This document shows positions 27,430 to 38,060 of a stretch of 64,000 nt of DNA, piece after piece. Source of the DNA: Numida meleagris (Eukaryota > Chordata > Aves > Galliformes > Numididae); assembly GCF_002078875.1 (NCBI RefSeq), contig NC_034414.1, positions 20,548,765 to 20,612,764 of the forward strand, read 5' to 3'. How positions within the stretch are numbered: the first letter of the stretch is position 1; each line of letters starts with the position of its first letter. The position numbers and the translations under genes were made by a program. Below the pieces are notes generated by a model that was given only the letters and a program-made list of their open reading frames with translations, was not told where the DNA came from and searched no databases.

Positions 27430-27454
<25 letters not shown>
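27430..27454. repeat. poly-A tract (A25)
   Basis: Uninterrupted run of A after GCAACAACAGC. It is long enough to be a retroposition tail, yet the upstream DNA shows no gene-like or SINE-like body that I recognise. A simple homopolymer is equally likely. Confidence 0.88.
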
Positions 27455-27462
<8 letters not shown>

Positions 27463-28457
27463 CTTTCCTATTCAACGGGCTAAAAGAAACAGCTATGATT
27501 AATATCCTCTTCTTCTGCAGCTCCCTGCAGCTTCATATAATGTTCCAAGAAAAAAGAAAAAAAAATATAATGCCTGAGATAATATAGAAAACAAGGTTCT
27601 TTGTGGGGGTAGCAAAGGAGCTTCATATTAACTGGGAAAAACTTTGGAGTGGAGCAAGCAACAGCAGAGAGTGCATCAATAGAAGAAAGAATGCTGAAGT
27701 TTTTTTTTTTTCACTACTGTTTATATTTGCTAAGATGTTATTCCTCATTTGACTTCTGAGCTTGCAACACTCTCTCTCAATTGTATGTGTATTTATTTTC
27801 CTCTTTTAAGATCAATACATTTTTATTTTGTTGTAATTTATTTTTAGCCAGCTATCAGCTTGATGCACCAACTGGTAAAGACCAAGTGTGAACTTGCTTG
27901 CCAACATAGCCTACATATTTCTGTCAATTTTTGCCTTCTGAAAACATACTCCTTTCTACAGCAGCCAGCTATGGAAAGAACAGAAGCCAAGAATCAGTGA
28001 TGAGATCTTTCTTTCCAAATTTTATCATTTTGCTCACTTAAAACCCAGAGAGGAGACAGGTTTATGTATCTTCATTTATAAAAGATGATTAAATTTAATT
28101 GAATTAAGCTTTGTGTTTATCTGAAAGTTTGTAAACAGAGAAACTTCTTTGTAAGCAAACAAATTGCATCCTTTTTCATTGAATTGTCAGCTTTTCAAGT
28201 TTATAATAAATGTAGCGGTAGGAAAATTTGTTAAAAAAAGTCCTCTTTATTTAAAATGTTTTTAAGCATGTCTGTTTTACTGTTTTCCTTGATGCATACA
28301 ACAATATTACTAAACCCACAGAAATATTGCCATGAAATTCTGTGAACTTAAGTAACATCAAGAGCTCTGCATCTGGTCTTTTCAAGATTTCATTTTGTCA
28401 TTATGTAACATCTGCCATACATGCATTTTTTACTCAGGAAAACTATCTTCTATGTAG

Positions 28458-28598
28458 CAGATGGGCCCTGCAGGTGTCACAGCCCTCCCAACTAGCCCTG
28501 TGGTCACTCTAATCCCTGTGACAAACCCCGCAGTTCAATCAGAGAGCCAACCAGTGCCAGTATCAATTTCCCCTATAAGTAAGATATCCACTATTTAT
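28458..28598 (+). pseudogene. Endogenous retrovirus internal remnant (gag-like?)
   Basis: Locally GC-richer stretch directly upstream of an LTR. An open frame runs from just after a TAG (28455-28457), with an ATG at 28461, to a TAG at 28614-28616. It encodes a Thr/Pro/Val/Ser-rich peptide of about 50 residues, so composition is coding-like, unlike the neighbours. It sits on the 5' side of the LTR and on the same strand, where internal retroviral sequence would be expected. From its character I suspect a piece of an avian ERV gag region brought next to the LTR by internal deletion. The remnant is far too short to be functional, and the assignment is weak. Confidence 0.4.
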
Positions 28599-29158
28599 TG
28601 TTTTATTTTCAGCTAGGGTGGAATTGTTTTCTTCATAGTGTCTAGTATGATTCTCTATGTTTTGGTTCTAGGAGGAAAACGATGTTGACAACACACTGAT
28701 ATTTACAATTGGTGCTAAGCAGTCTCATACAGAGCCAAGGCCATTTGCAGCAAAAGGCCCAAGGAGATAGAAGGGATCAGAATTAGGATAGCTGACCAAA
28801 GTTGGCCAGAGGGATATATCATAACATATGACATCATGCAGAAGGAATTTTGAAGGGGGTGGGACTTCATCTGTCTCTCTTCCACTGCTCTGTGTGTTAG
28901 CTGAGCATTCATTGGTGGGTGGTAAGCAATTGCCTGTACATCACTTGTTATATACATTCATATATATATATGCAAATATATTGTCATAACTAGTATCCTT
29001 TTCTTTTTCTCTATCTTAGTAAATAGTTTTATCTTGACTCATGAGTTCTATTTTTTTATTTTTTTTTCCTGATTCTCTCCTCCATCCCACTGGGAAGTGG
29101 AAGGGAGTGAGTGAAGGGCTGTATGTTTATTAGCCACCTGCTGGGTTAAACCACAACA
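28599..29158 (+). mobile_element. LTR of an avian endogenous retrovirus (ERVL-like)
   Basis: A 560-bp LTR with TG...CA ends (TGTTTTATTTTC to GGTTAAACCACAACA). In order it shows AGCTAGGGTGGAATTG, CACAGAGCC-like and AAGGCC blocks, GGGATATATCATAACATATG with TGACATCA, a late TTTTATCTTGACTCATGAG block, TCTCCTCCATCCCACTGGG and the terminal GGGTTAAACCAC. This order matches a very common bird LTR family in plus orientation. The usual TATA region after the TGACATCA word is not recognisable, so the promoter is probably dead. No clear target-site duplication was found. The class name is from memory of the family and is less certain than the LTR call. Confidence 0.75.
28829..28836 (+). promoter_or_regulatory. 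Degenerate CRE-like site in the LTR
   Basis: TGACATCA lies where related bird LTRs commonly carry TGACGTCA. The single G-to-A change is what methyl-CpG decay would produce. The site is likely an inactivated cAMP-response-type element of the U3 region. Confidence 0.35.
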
Positions 29159-30162
29159 CAGATGAAGAATAGATATACTATTTAATACTGCTGACAAGAA
29201 AGTTGATGAATGGGCTTTCTAGTCTGGGAAGTATTTTTAACTGTTTTATGGTTGTAGCACCTGTGTGACATGCAATCATATATTGTCAGCAGGAAAATCT
29301 ATTTTTGATATGACATTCAACCTCAGATCAAAAAAGACAAGTTAGATTCTTTTCCTTTGCAGTAATAAAAAAATGAAAAAAAAATAGTTTATATGATAAA
29401 AATAAAATTTACATTTCCTTTCAGTAATAAAAATTCTAAAGACAATTTCTTCCTTTTGCCTTCTTGTCTCAATGGTGACCCAACAAATCAGTATAATGTC
29501 TGTTACTAACCTTTTGGCTAACAACTGCAGAATTGTGCAAATGATAACCTAGTTTATTTGCTCAAAAGTGATGTATTTTTTTAAATAAAATTTAAAATAA
29601 AATTGTTGTTTTGTCCTAATGGGTTAGAATCACAGGAAAAGAAAACCTCTATTTCCAGGTCTTCTCTTACTTTCCAAGGCAGAGATCTTGATCTCAGTAA
29701 AGAGGAATGCTAGATGAGACTGTTTTCCATTCTAATGTTTAAACATGACTGCGTGACTGGAAGCAGATTTTTACAGTTTTGGCTCTCCATTGAGTTCTTG
29801 TCCTTCTCTCAGTTTGTATTCTATTTAATAACTATTTAATGCAAATACATTATCGAGAGCCTATCATTTAGTGTAACAAACAGATTTTTACAGTTAAATT
29901 TTATAGGTCGTCTTGGCTAACGCAAGTGTAGTGCCTCCCTTGAGCCCAATTAATCTTGGATTCCTTTTTTGCAAGTGAACCTTTCCAAAAAGAGAGGTGC
30001 ACAGAAGTTGTTTGTAAGGGTGGTGTCTCATGGGAGCTAAGTGATGCAGCTTCAAAAGTTTTAGATGGAAAACTAAAAATCTGCTACCTCCTATACACTT
30101 TTGTACTGCTAAGCAACTATAAAAAGGCAAGATAGTCACTGGCCATTTCCTTCTTAAAGAAT

Positions 30163-30185
30163 TTATGTAGGTAATACCTACATAA
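30163..30185. other. 23-bp near-perfect palindrome
   Basis: TTATGTAGGTA, one central A, then TACCTACATAA: 11-bp arms with a single-base centre. Such a short-spaced palindrome could bind a symmetric dimeric factor or extrude as a cruciform. It could also have arisen by template switching. There is no known motif I can name. Confidence 0.8.
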
Positions 30186-30919
30186 TGTAGAACTAAGATA
30201 ATTAGCGAAGTTACAGATACCACATCTAGAAGCAGGGCAGTGATAACTGGCAAATCTTAGTATTTATCTTAACAAGGTTTTTCAGATTTTTTTTTTTATA
30301 CTACTAGCATTATTCTTGGCTCATCAATGTGTTTTAAATTTACTGTTATTGAAATTAAGAAATTAAATGATAATTTAACTAACTCACCTGATTAAGTCAA
30401 TGTATTTCATCCACCTTTAATCTTCAGAAAGTTTAGATACCTATTTATATCATAATATATCTAAGCCATAAGGTGGATGTTCTAAGAGAAGTATCCAATA
30501 AGAGTTCTATTCTGTAAGGAAACAAGGAAAAGCTGATTTCAGTCCTAAAGGAAAGTACTGCGCTCCTCAGTGTGGAATGTTTGCATATAATTCAAAACTC
30601 GAGATCTTCTGCTCTTCGCAGAAGTCTTGTAAGTATAATGATTTATTAATGCTAGAATTATTAAGACCTCTTTGCTAGCAGGATGAACTTCTGCATCATT
30701 ACTAAGCAGCAGCTTACACTGAGACTAGATGGATAGAGGACAATTATTGATAGTGTTCACTATTTTGGGATTTTAAGGCGCAACACACATCAAAGTGACA
30801 GATACAGGAGCCTGAAGTCATCATTTATGAACAGAAGCGGAGTATATGCAAACATTTCCATTCTGATAAGGAACAGATTAATAAAAATGTTTTGACTGCC
30901 ATCACTCTAAGCACAAACC

Positions 30920-30937
30920 AAAAAAAAAAAAAAAAAA
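30920..30937. repeat. poly-A tract (A18)
   Basis: Uninterrupted A run following CACAAACC. No retrogene body was recognised upstream. Confidence 0.9.
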
Positions 30938-33100
30938 GCCAAACATTTGAAGATGAATTTTTAGATGAATTCAAATTACTTTCAAGCTAATAAATATTAT
31001 TACTTGGTAATTTCTATTACCAAATGCTTACTAGATGTCTGTTATTACTTATCATAAATAATATTATGTTTCTATCAGCTTTATAATGAGGAATAAATAA
31101 TTGCTCCATTAATACAAAATACACTGATTTGTTCTACTCTTGAACTGCTTCCTCTCCTTGTTATGCATATATTAAAAAAAAAAAAGGCAGGTAATCCCGA
31201 GATAAATATTTAATAGATAATCAGTGATACAGTGTTCTCTTCAGGGCAGAAGGATGATTCAAGTTCTTTTTCTCTTTAGTCGTAATTATTTTTATCATAA
31301 TAAATATCTAACATTTTGCATATTTAAATATTTTTTATAGTTTTCACTTAGTCCTCATTCAGGCATAGTGCCCCTTAATCTTGCATTTAATTCAGAATTC
31401 CATCAACTTTTCCTCCAGTACATGATTGCATCCAGAAGGATTTCATATCCTTTTATGAACTCACAATGAAAACTGAGAATAAATAGAATACATACTTTAG
31501 GATTTCAATTTCTGAATGAGAATTATTTTTTAAAGTAGAGGGGAATCCATATTTTACATGAAATCAGTCTTGAAAGCTTCTGTAGACCTAACTAGTACGC
31601 AACTTTTCATTAATTCTTATTTTTGTGGGTATATATATTAAGATATTTATAACATGTAGATATTGAGTTTTCTTCCCTTTTAATCTCTGAAAAAATATAT
31701 CACAAGACTCATTTGTTCTATTTTTGTATTAGCATAGCTGTAATTAAGATAATGACATGCAATGTTGTGTGTTTATATTTTTCCTGTTTTCTGATGCGAA
31801 ACTATCTCCAGTGGGTCTTTAGCTTTCCACTTTTTTGTATACTTATTGACTTATTCTGTCTATAGATAAATAGCCCCTTGCACCAACTTAAAAATTGATA
31901 TTATGTCTGTAATGAGAATTCTACTATAACTAAGGTAAATTCTGTGGATTTTTTTTTCATGCTTTTGAAGGAGATTTTCTTCTCTTGTTCAAAGAATACA
32001 CCACTTCCCTTTTTTTTTCCTAACTGAATGCCCTTGATTTCACCCTGAATTATGCTTACAGTGCTGTAGAAATGTAAGGTGTTTATTCTGCTAAAATCTT
32101 CTGCTATATACTTGAAAGTCTGTGAATATAAAAAATTGGCTCTGATGCATAACCATTTTGAAAGGTTTATGAAGTGAAAACACAGTTTCTGATATCTGTT
32201 TTGCAGATTGCTTTGTCTAAATCAGTAAAAGCATGGTAATGTAAGAATTGGACAAGAACTGGCCCAATATCTTCAGAATTTCCCTTAAAGCATTTGGTAG
32301 ATTTGTAATTCTAGCATACTCAAACTTCCTTTAGATAAATAAATACAGAACGATACTCCCTATAACTTTTCGCCAAACTGACATCTTAAGCATTAGGGAA
32401 TGTCTAAAATTTCATATATTAAAGAAGTATAAGAGATTGCTGCAAGCCAGTTTTTTTTTTTATTCCAGAAGACCATTGATTGTACAATCACAATGAGAGA
32501 CCTGGATTGTAAACTCTTTTGAGAAGCTTAGATGTGACGCTGCACTACTACGGATGTAATATAACTTTAGGACTGGTCTTCAGAAGTTAGTAAAGCTGAG
32601 AGTTTTGTTGTAGTCAATGACAGTCTTGGCTATAGGGACAAGGGATAGAACTTAAGAAACTAAGGAAAGTGAGGAACAAGAGTAACAGATGAAAGAGCCA
32701 AGACTTCTGGAAAGCAAAGTCCAGCTTGCCTGGGGCAGTAGTGTGCAACATCCTATGGGGAGCTGCATTGAAGGGCAAAAAAATGACTGGTAGATGACCT
32801 TTTAACACAGAAACAGTTCATTCCTATGTACAAGATGAAAAACAAACACAATAAGAGATGGTTTAGGTGTCAGGTAAAATTCTCAATAAGCTCCGATGCA
32901 AAATGGAACTGTTATAGCAAGTGGAAATATTGCAGCCAAAGCATAAGACTGAGCCAAACTTAAATTTTCACTACACAATTTGGGAGATACTAGTAGATAG
33001 CCTTGAGTCTACTAAAAATTTTTTTTGAAGCTGGCCTGACCAAACAATATTTTAAACACTTTCAACACAGCTATCTGTATTAACCTGAGACAGCTGTGGG

Positions 33101-33154
33101 TACATATATACGTATATATGGATGTATACAGACACACATATATATATATATAAT
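33101..33154. repeat. TA/CA-rich simple repeat
   Basis: Interrupted alternating TA with TACATATATACG, GTATATATGG, a CACACA stretch and a pure (TA) run at 33139-33152. A compound dinucleotide microsatellite. Confidence 0.8.
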
Positions 33155-33384
33155 GTATGCACTTTTATATTCATGTGCAACAATGGAAATGCTACCAAGA
33201 ACAAATACGTTTGTAAAGATGCACAGAAAAGATGTGAGAAAGGTCAAATCTCACCTGGAAATGAAATTAAGTAGAATGAAGTGCATCAAAAAATCTGAAT
33301 TTCATTGGAAATCTAATGCATTTTTTAAGGAATAATAATACATGGATCTATCAACTGGAGTTGATTTAACATCCTTTGATGACT

Positions 33385-33745
33385 TACTGGGCAGGATGCA
33401 CTATCAGTATGACCACTGATGGCACTAAATTGAAGGTAGCATACTGGAGAATAGGGCTGCCATTTGGAAGGTGCTCACCAGCTGAAAGTTCAGGCAAAAT
33501 GTGAAAGCCTGAGTTTGGGAAGGTACAGGCCCTGGGGAAATAGATCTGGTGATGGAAAGGCAGCTGAACACGAGTCAGGAGCGCGCCCTTGTGGCGGTGA
33601 GGGCTGAATCCACAGGGTTTGACTGGCAGAGTGTAACCGGCAGGTGGAGAGAAGTGATTAGTGCGCTCCATCAGGTAGTTACAAGACTGAATCTGGAGTA
33701 CGATGTCCACGTTTACCCGCTCAATAAAAGAGCGGTGACGTTTCT
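33385..33745 (+). mobile_element. Ancient internal CR1 LINE fragment (copy 4), CpG-rich
   Basis: Strongly diverged CR1 ORF2 segment. The order of blocks matches CR1: GATGGCACTAAATTGA, GGGCTGCCATTTGGAAGG, CTGAGTTTGGGAAGGTACAGG, then a stretch translating as SQERALVA, a 14-residue gap, REVISALHQVVTRLNLEYDVHV. The last part aligns with the reverse transcriptase C-terminus seen in copies 1 and 5 (REVI..LYSALVR.HLEYCVQ). There is no octamer tail, so the 3' end was lost. The DNA from about 33570 to 33745 keeps around eleven CpGs, unusual for an old repeat in this region. A frame of 67 codons (33549-33752) follows the old ORF2 frame but is only a relic. Confidence 0.7.
33717..33735 (+). other. GC hairpin with AATAAA in the loop
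   Basis: CCGCTC (33717-33722) pairs with GAGCGG (33730-33735) around the 7-base loop AATAAAA. A poly(A)-signal-like or TATA-like word presented in a GC-stemmed loop recalls retroviral LTR signals, but no other LTR sequence is recognisable around it. It overlaps the end of the old CR1 fragment. Chance is possible. Confidence 0.4.
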
Positions 33746-36576
33746 CTTTTGAGTTTAAATCACAATATTATCATTTTAAAATCTAGGAGTGTTCTAACAA
33801 GAACACTGTTTCATGAAAATATCCTGATTCCAAGGATAGCTAAACTTATCAGTCTGTTGATTATGCCATTTATCTTAGGGACTATCAGAGATCAGGACCA
33901 CTTCTTTATTCATCGGTCTGGTCCCTTTGTGGTATATATTGTAGCATATAAATTACTGTATTTCATCTCAGAGAGCATAGTCTTAGGTTTTTGCCCTTAA
34001 AATGCTGAATAAATATTGTTCTACAGAATCATGGATCTTAGGATTAAGAAATTTAGTATAATGTTAGAAAAATTTATTCTTGGGTATTTAATATTCATTT
34101 GTTCTATTACTATCACTTTTCTGAAACCTACATTACTCTTTCTTTGTGGTGTTTGCAATGTCAGCTTTTGAACAATTTTCCTCCCTCTTCCCCCACCTCC
34201 TTTTCTATCAGCCTCTGTTTTGCTAGGCAACACAGATAAAATTATTTTAGTTATCACTTCTGTAGCAAGGTTTAGTTTCTTCTGATCATTTTAGTACTCA
34301 CATCCCATGCCTGTTTTATTTTGAATATACATTTCTATTCTACAGATTAGAAGAGCCTAAAAGGAAGACTTATCAGTGATTTTTGCAAGCTAACTAAAAA
34401 TTCTGATTGAAATAATTCCATCAGTACATCCTAATCTTGATTTAATCTTCACCATATTAAATTAACAGCTCAGCATTACCTGTTTGTTGACAATATCATG
34501 TAGTTTTTCCTTCTAAGAGATCCTATCTAGTACTAGCAGTTTTTTTTTTTTACCAAGTATGCTGTCTTTCTTCTCTACAACTGAATTCCACTCCATCCTT
34601 TTTATTTTCAATTTACTCACTGCTTCCTCTATGACATTCATTTTATATGAATGATGCCACTAATATATTTTATTAATGCTGTCCTGTTCTTAGTGTTGTA
34701 GTTGGTTAATGAAGTATTTAAAAAAATTTCCAGGATAATTCTCAAGGATTAGTAGCATGCTGCATATCCTTTTACTATATTCTGATTCTGATGAAAAAGT
34801 TTCCCCTGCAGCTTTCTGTCCTTATATAATCCCTATTCACACCTGTCCCACAAATTAAGTCTGGTACAATTTTGTAATCGCTTCTTTACAATAGAGCTGT
34901 TAAATAATCCCCATATTCCTGTTTCAGTATAAAAATTCAAGACTATCAAGACCTGTCAATTACTATTTTTTTCTGACTTTGATACTTTAAAAGTAATTCC
35001 AAAACCAACTGTTTCAATCACTTTGAGTCTATGAAAGTACAGTGATGGCTGGAACTGACATACAAAATATTTTTCCTTAGTTCACACATGGTTGGAAAAA
35101 ACAGAAAGTAGAAAGATGACTCCTGACTGAAAACACCTTTGAACCAATTTATATATAAAGAATTACTAAACTCTTTCGTTACTGAACAGTACCTCTGAGA
35201 GTAACAAAGATGTTGACAGGAGTCCAAATTTCAAAATAGTGATTAGATCCTGAATGCAAAACTTCCATTTGAAATATTAGGATTAATAAAGAATCTTATG
35301 GGCAACCATTCAATCATTAAGAAAATCCAAACTCCTCCAGATCTTTACTGGATGAACTCAAACTGCTTTCTCATAATTATTGTACTTCATACAGAGGCTT
35401 TATAGAATACGAAAAGCTTTTTTTTTTTTTTTCTCCAAAACCTGGACAATGATTTCGAGCAGGTTTCTTATAATTAAAAAGACCTTTTTTTTTTTCAGAA
35501 AATTCTTACTACATGTTGAACTAAGTCTGAAGTATTTTTTTTTAGAAAAAAAATGTACTTTAGGCTGCTTAAGTTAACTCTTATGCCATTCTAAGTAAAA
35601 ATTATTGTGCTAGGATGAAAAGCAGGTGAACATTTCAGGCACAAATTAGTGAAGTAGGCTCTGCACATTAATATTAATTGCTGATATTACTCAACATAGG
35701 CAAATGAAAGCTATTTTTTTTCCAGCCTCTTGCATATAGCTACTATATTAATCCAGCATACGGCTACCTGTTTAACTAAATATCAGGAATAAAGATAATA
35801 CGTTGGACAAAATTTCTATAGTGCTTTGTAATCCAACAGAGGTTTAATCTACTTTTCTGAATTCAGATGACACCTTACTGACAGAAGGAATCAGTCTAAT
35901 AACTAATAAAATTTTAGAGCATACTTTTGTAAGAACAGTAAGGAATCAATGTATCGCTGCATCAGTTTTGGTTTTCCCTAATTATGTGGTTCATTTTTAA
36001 ATGGGCTTGCATACATCCAATTTTTGTGATATGAGAATGTCAGTGATGGAAATACCAACCAAAAATGCATGCCACGTATATCTATAGCTGTCACAAGAAA
36101 AGAATTTTGGAAGCTTCGTTTCAAAACTTGTCTATATCTGAAGAGAGTAACTTAGTTTCTGAAATATCCAGTGGAATAAGGGTAACTGCAATTTCCATAA
36201 ATTTGAGCCATGATTTCTTGAATTTTATGTGAGTAACCATTATTGGCTATCAGAGCTTAAATACATACTGTCACATATTTTTTCACTGAAAAAAAATGTG
36301 TTTAGCATGTAAGGGGTATCAATGCAGGAGAAACAAATAGTGTAACTCTTAAAATTCTAAAAATATTTTATGAGTAGAAAACAATTTTCCATGAGTTTTC
36401 TTATCACACTGTTTTTTATTATTCTGAAGAATGTGTTATAAGAATGTTTCTTCAGCACATGCAACTGAACTTACATGTAATCACTTGAGATGACCTTGTA
36501 ATCGGATAGGTACTATAACAGTTAGGTAATATGCCAGATTGCAGTGCAAGGAGTAATGAAATAGACAGAACAATAT
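33746..36576. other. Unique AT-rich DNA, no gene recognised
   Basis: About 2.8 kb without exon or transposon similarity. It includes T-tracts near 35418-35432 and 35484-35496. The ACAGAATCATGG word near 34023 recalls a CR1 terminus but nothing after it supports that. Confidence 0.55.
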
Positions 36577-36577
36577 T

Positions 36578-37042
36578 TTCCCTCTGTACTCAGCACTGGT
36601 GAGGCTGCACCTCGAGTTCTGTCTTCGATTTTGGGCCCCTCACTGCAAGAAAGACATTGAGGCCCTGGAGCGTGTTCCGAGGAGGGCAACGAAGCTGGTG
36701 AGGTGTCTGGAGCACAGGCCTTATGAGGAGCGGCTGAGGGAGCTGGATTTGTTCAGTCTGGAGAAGAGGAGGCTCAGGGGAGACCTTATTGCTCTCTATA
36801 ACTACCTGAAGGGAGGTTGTAGTGACCTGGGGGTCAGCCTCTTCTCTCTTGTAACTAGTGACAGGATGAGGGGGAATGGCCTCAAGTTGCACCAGGGGAG
36901 ATTTAGGCTGGCCATTAGGAAATTCTACTTTTCTGAAAGAGTGGTCAGGCTCTGGAATGGGCTGCCCAGGGAGGTGGTGGAGTCACTGACACTGGAGGTG
37001 TTCAAGGGACATTTAGACATTGTGTTGAGAGACATGGTTTAG
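36578..37042 (+). pseudogene. CR1 ORF2 C-terminal fragment, frame intact
   Basis: Continuous frame of about 155 codons without stop or frameshift, in the frame [12 protein letters not shown] at the left through [16 protein letters not shown] to the stop after RDMV. It is the C-terminal end of the CR1 reverse transcriptase protein. The endonuclease and the catalytic reverse transcriptase core are missing because the insertion was 5'-truncated. It therefore has no promoter of its own and no activity. Any ATG or GTG start chosen inside it is arbitrary. The open frame indicates a relatively young insertion compared with copies 1-4, not selection. Confidence 0.85.
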
Positions 37043-37110
37043 TGGGGTTATATAGGTGGTAGGTGGATGGTTGGACAGGATGATCTTGTAGGTCTTTTCC
37101 AACCTTGCTG

Positions 37111-37134
37111 ATTCTATGATTCTATGATCCTATG
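37111..37134 (+). repeat. CR1 3' octamer tail
   Basis: Two ATTCTATG units followed by ATCCTATG, which marks the 3' boundary of copy 5. Confidence 0.92.
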
Positions 37135-37839
37135 ATACGAGGCCTAATATTCAGACATGTAATTTCAGGATATTTACTAGAATGACACTGTCTTTGTAGT
37201 GTCTCTAACCATTAAGTACATAACATCTATCTGTAGAGAAAAAGAATACAAGTGATTTTATCTACCTCAACAATAGTGTAATGAAGTATTTTTTTATTTA
37301 AATTTTCACAGAAACTCTTTTCAAATATTGGCCTAGATCATCAGTGTCAATGAAAAAAACCCTGAAAAATATGAAAAACTGGACCACTATTGTGTCATTA
37401 TTGAATTAGTTTAGATCTTTAATGAAAAAATATTAAATTATATTAAATTATCACTTCCCACGACCCTCATTTAATCTTGTCCCTAACAGCATGTAAAATA
37501 GTCTGGTGGAATATTAATTTTGAAAGTACTTCAGCAAATATAATTTCTTGAAACTGTGAAATTAAATGACCCTAATGCTTCCCAAAATACAAGAATTTGA
37601 ATTTCAGTGGTTATCTTTAATACAGATAATTTTGTTTTCTAATACGATTGTATTATTCATAAATTGTCATAAACAGAATAGTGAATGCACTTCCTGGGTA
37701 TTGTATCTTAAATAGCTTGTAACCTCAGACTCTAGAATTCAGCCCGTCACCAAACCTTTTTCATTATTTTTCCAACCTTTAAAAAAAAAAAACACATTCT
37801 GTATCTTTAACAGAGATACCATTAATCCTTCACACATTA

Positions 37840-38060
37840 CCATGTTTACTGAATGATAACCCCCATTAAAATTCCAAGTGTGCAAGATTATTTAATCATC
37901 AGTTCAAACCTGCCTAATTAGAATGTTCTCATTAAAATAATTAGTCCCTCTCCTGAAGGGCTAATCCATTGATCTGCATTACTTCTATGTAAAGCTTTGC
38001 ACTAATGCCCTTCCCAAGATGATGATCTATCAATAATAAAAAACATTAATTAAATGCTGA
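37840..38060. promoter_or_regulatory. Candidate conserved non-coding element, ATTA-dense
   Basis: Among the densest homeodomain-type site clusters in the window: CCATTAAAATTCC, GATTATTTAATCATC, CCTAATTAGAATG, CATTAAAATAATTAGTCC, GGGCTAATCCATTGATC, CATTAATTAAATGCTGATTAAAG. It is non-repetitive, has balanced local composition (for example CCCTCTCCTGAAGGGC) and no transposon match. These are typical features of deeply conserved developmental enhancers. Conservation itself is an inference that needs an alignment. Confidence 0.35.

Larger units (their letters stand above)
12055..28457. other. Unique AT-rich DNA, no gene recognised
   Basis: About 16 kb with no identifiable exon or transposon. It contains an element-like stretch (19850-20000), two perfect hairpins (26769-26797, 27151-27176), a long poly-A (27430-27454) and short TA tracts (for example near 14970). 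The longest frames are 105 codons plus and 112 codons minus over the same bases (19375-19748). They overlap on opposite strands, are AT-rich and show no domain, so I treat both as chance. A slightly GC-richer stretch at 21640-21850 could be an old repeat I do not recognise. Confidence 0.55.
29159..33384. other. Unique AT-rich DNA, no gene recognised
   Basis: About 4.2 kb with no exon or transposon recognised. It holds a near-perfect 23-bp palindrome (30163-30185), A-tracts at 30920-30937 and 31174-31185, and a TA/CA-rich simple repeat at 33101-33154. The stretch 30490-30900 is non-repetitive, keeps a few CpGs and looks element-like, but I cannot support more. A minus-strand 119-codon frame (29894-30253) has no recognisable domain. 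Confidence 0.55.
36577..37134 (+). mobile_element. CR1 LINE 3' end, well preserved (copy 5)
   Basis: 5'-truncated CR1 of about 560 bp, the least decayed repeat in the window. It starts within ORF2 at CCCTCTGTACTCAGCACTGG and runs through the ORF2 stop (37040-37042). It then has a 70-base 3' untranslated part with GATGATCTTGTAGGTC and ends in three octamers (37111-37118 ATTCTATG, 37119-37126 ATTCTATG, 37127-37134 ATCCTATG). Base composition is much GC-richer than the flanks. CR1 normally makes no clear target duplications and I see none. Confidence 0.95.

Noticed and set aside
29894..30253. Minus-strand frame of 119 codons
   Set aside because: The longest non-repeat minus-strand frame, but it has no recognisable motif, no start context and no splice or promoter support. 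The DNA shows no coding-like composition.
32614..32808. Purine-rich stretch considered as an exon
   Set aside because: The only frame is on the minus strand, 64 codons, and has no domain or splice support.
33384..33710. Minus-strand frame of 108 codons
   Set aside because: Antisense shadow of the diverged CR1 fragment on the plus strand.
34021..34045. ACAGAATCATGG word resembling a reversed CR1 terminus
   Set aside because: Nothing beyond the first dozen bases follows the CR1 order.
36590..36892. Minus-strand frame of 100 codons
   Set aside because: Antisense shadow of the CR1 ORF2 tail in copy 5.
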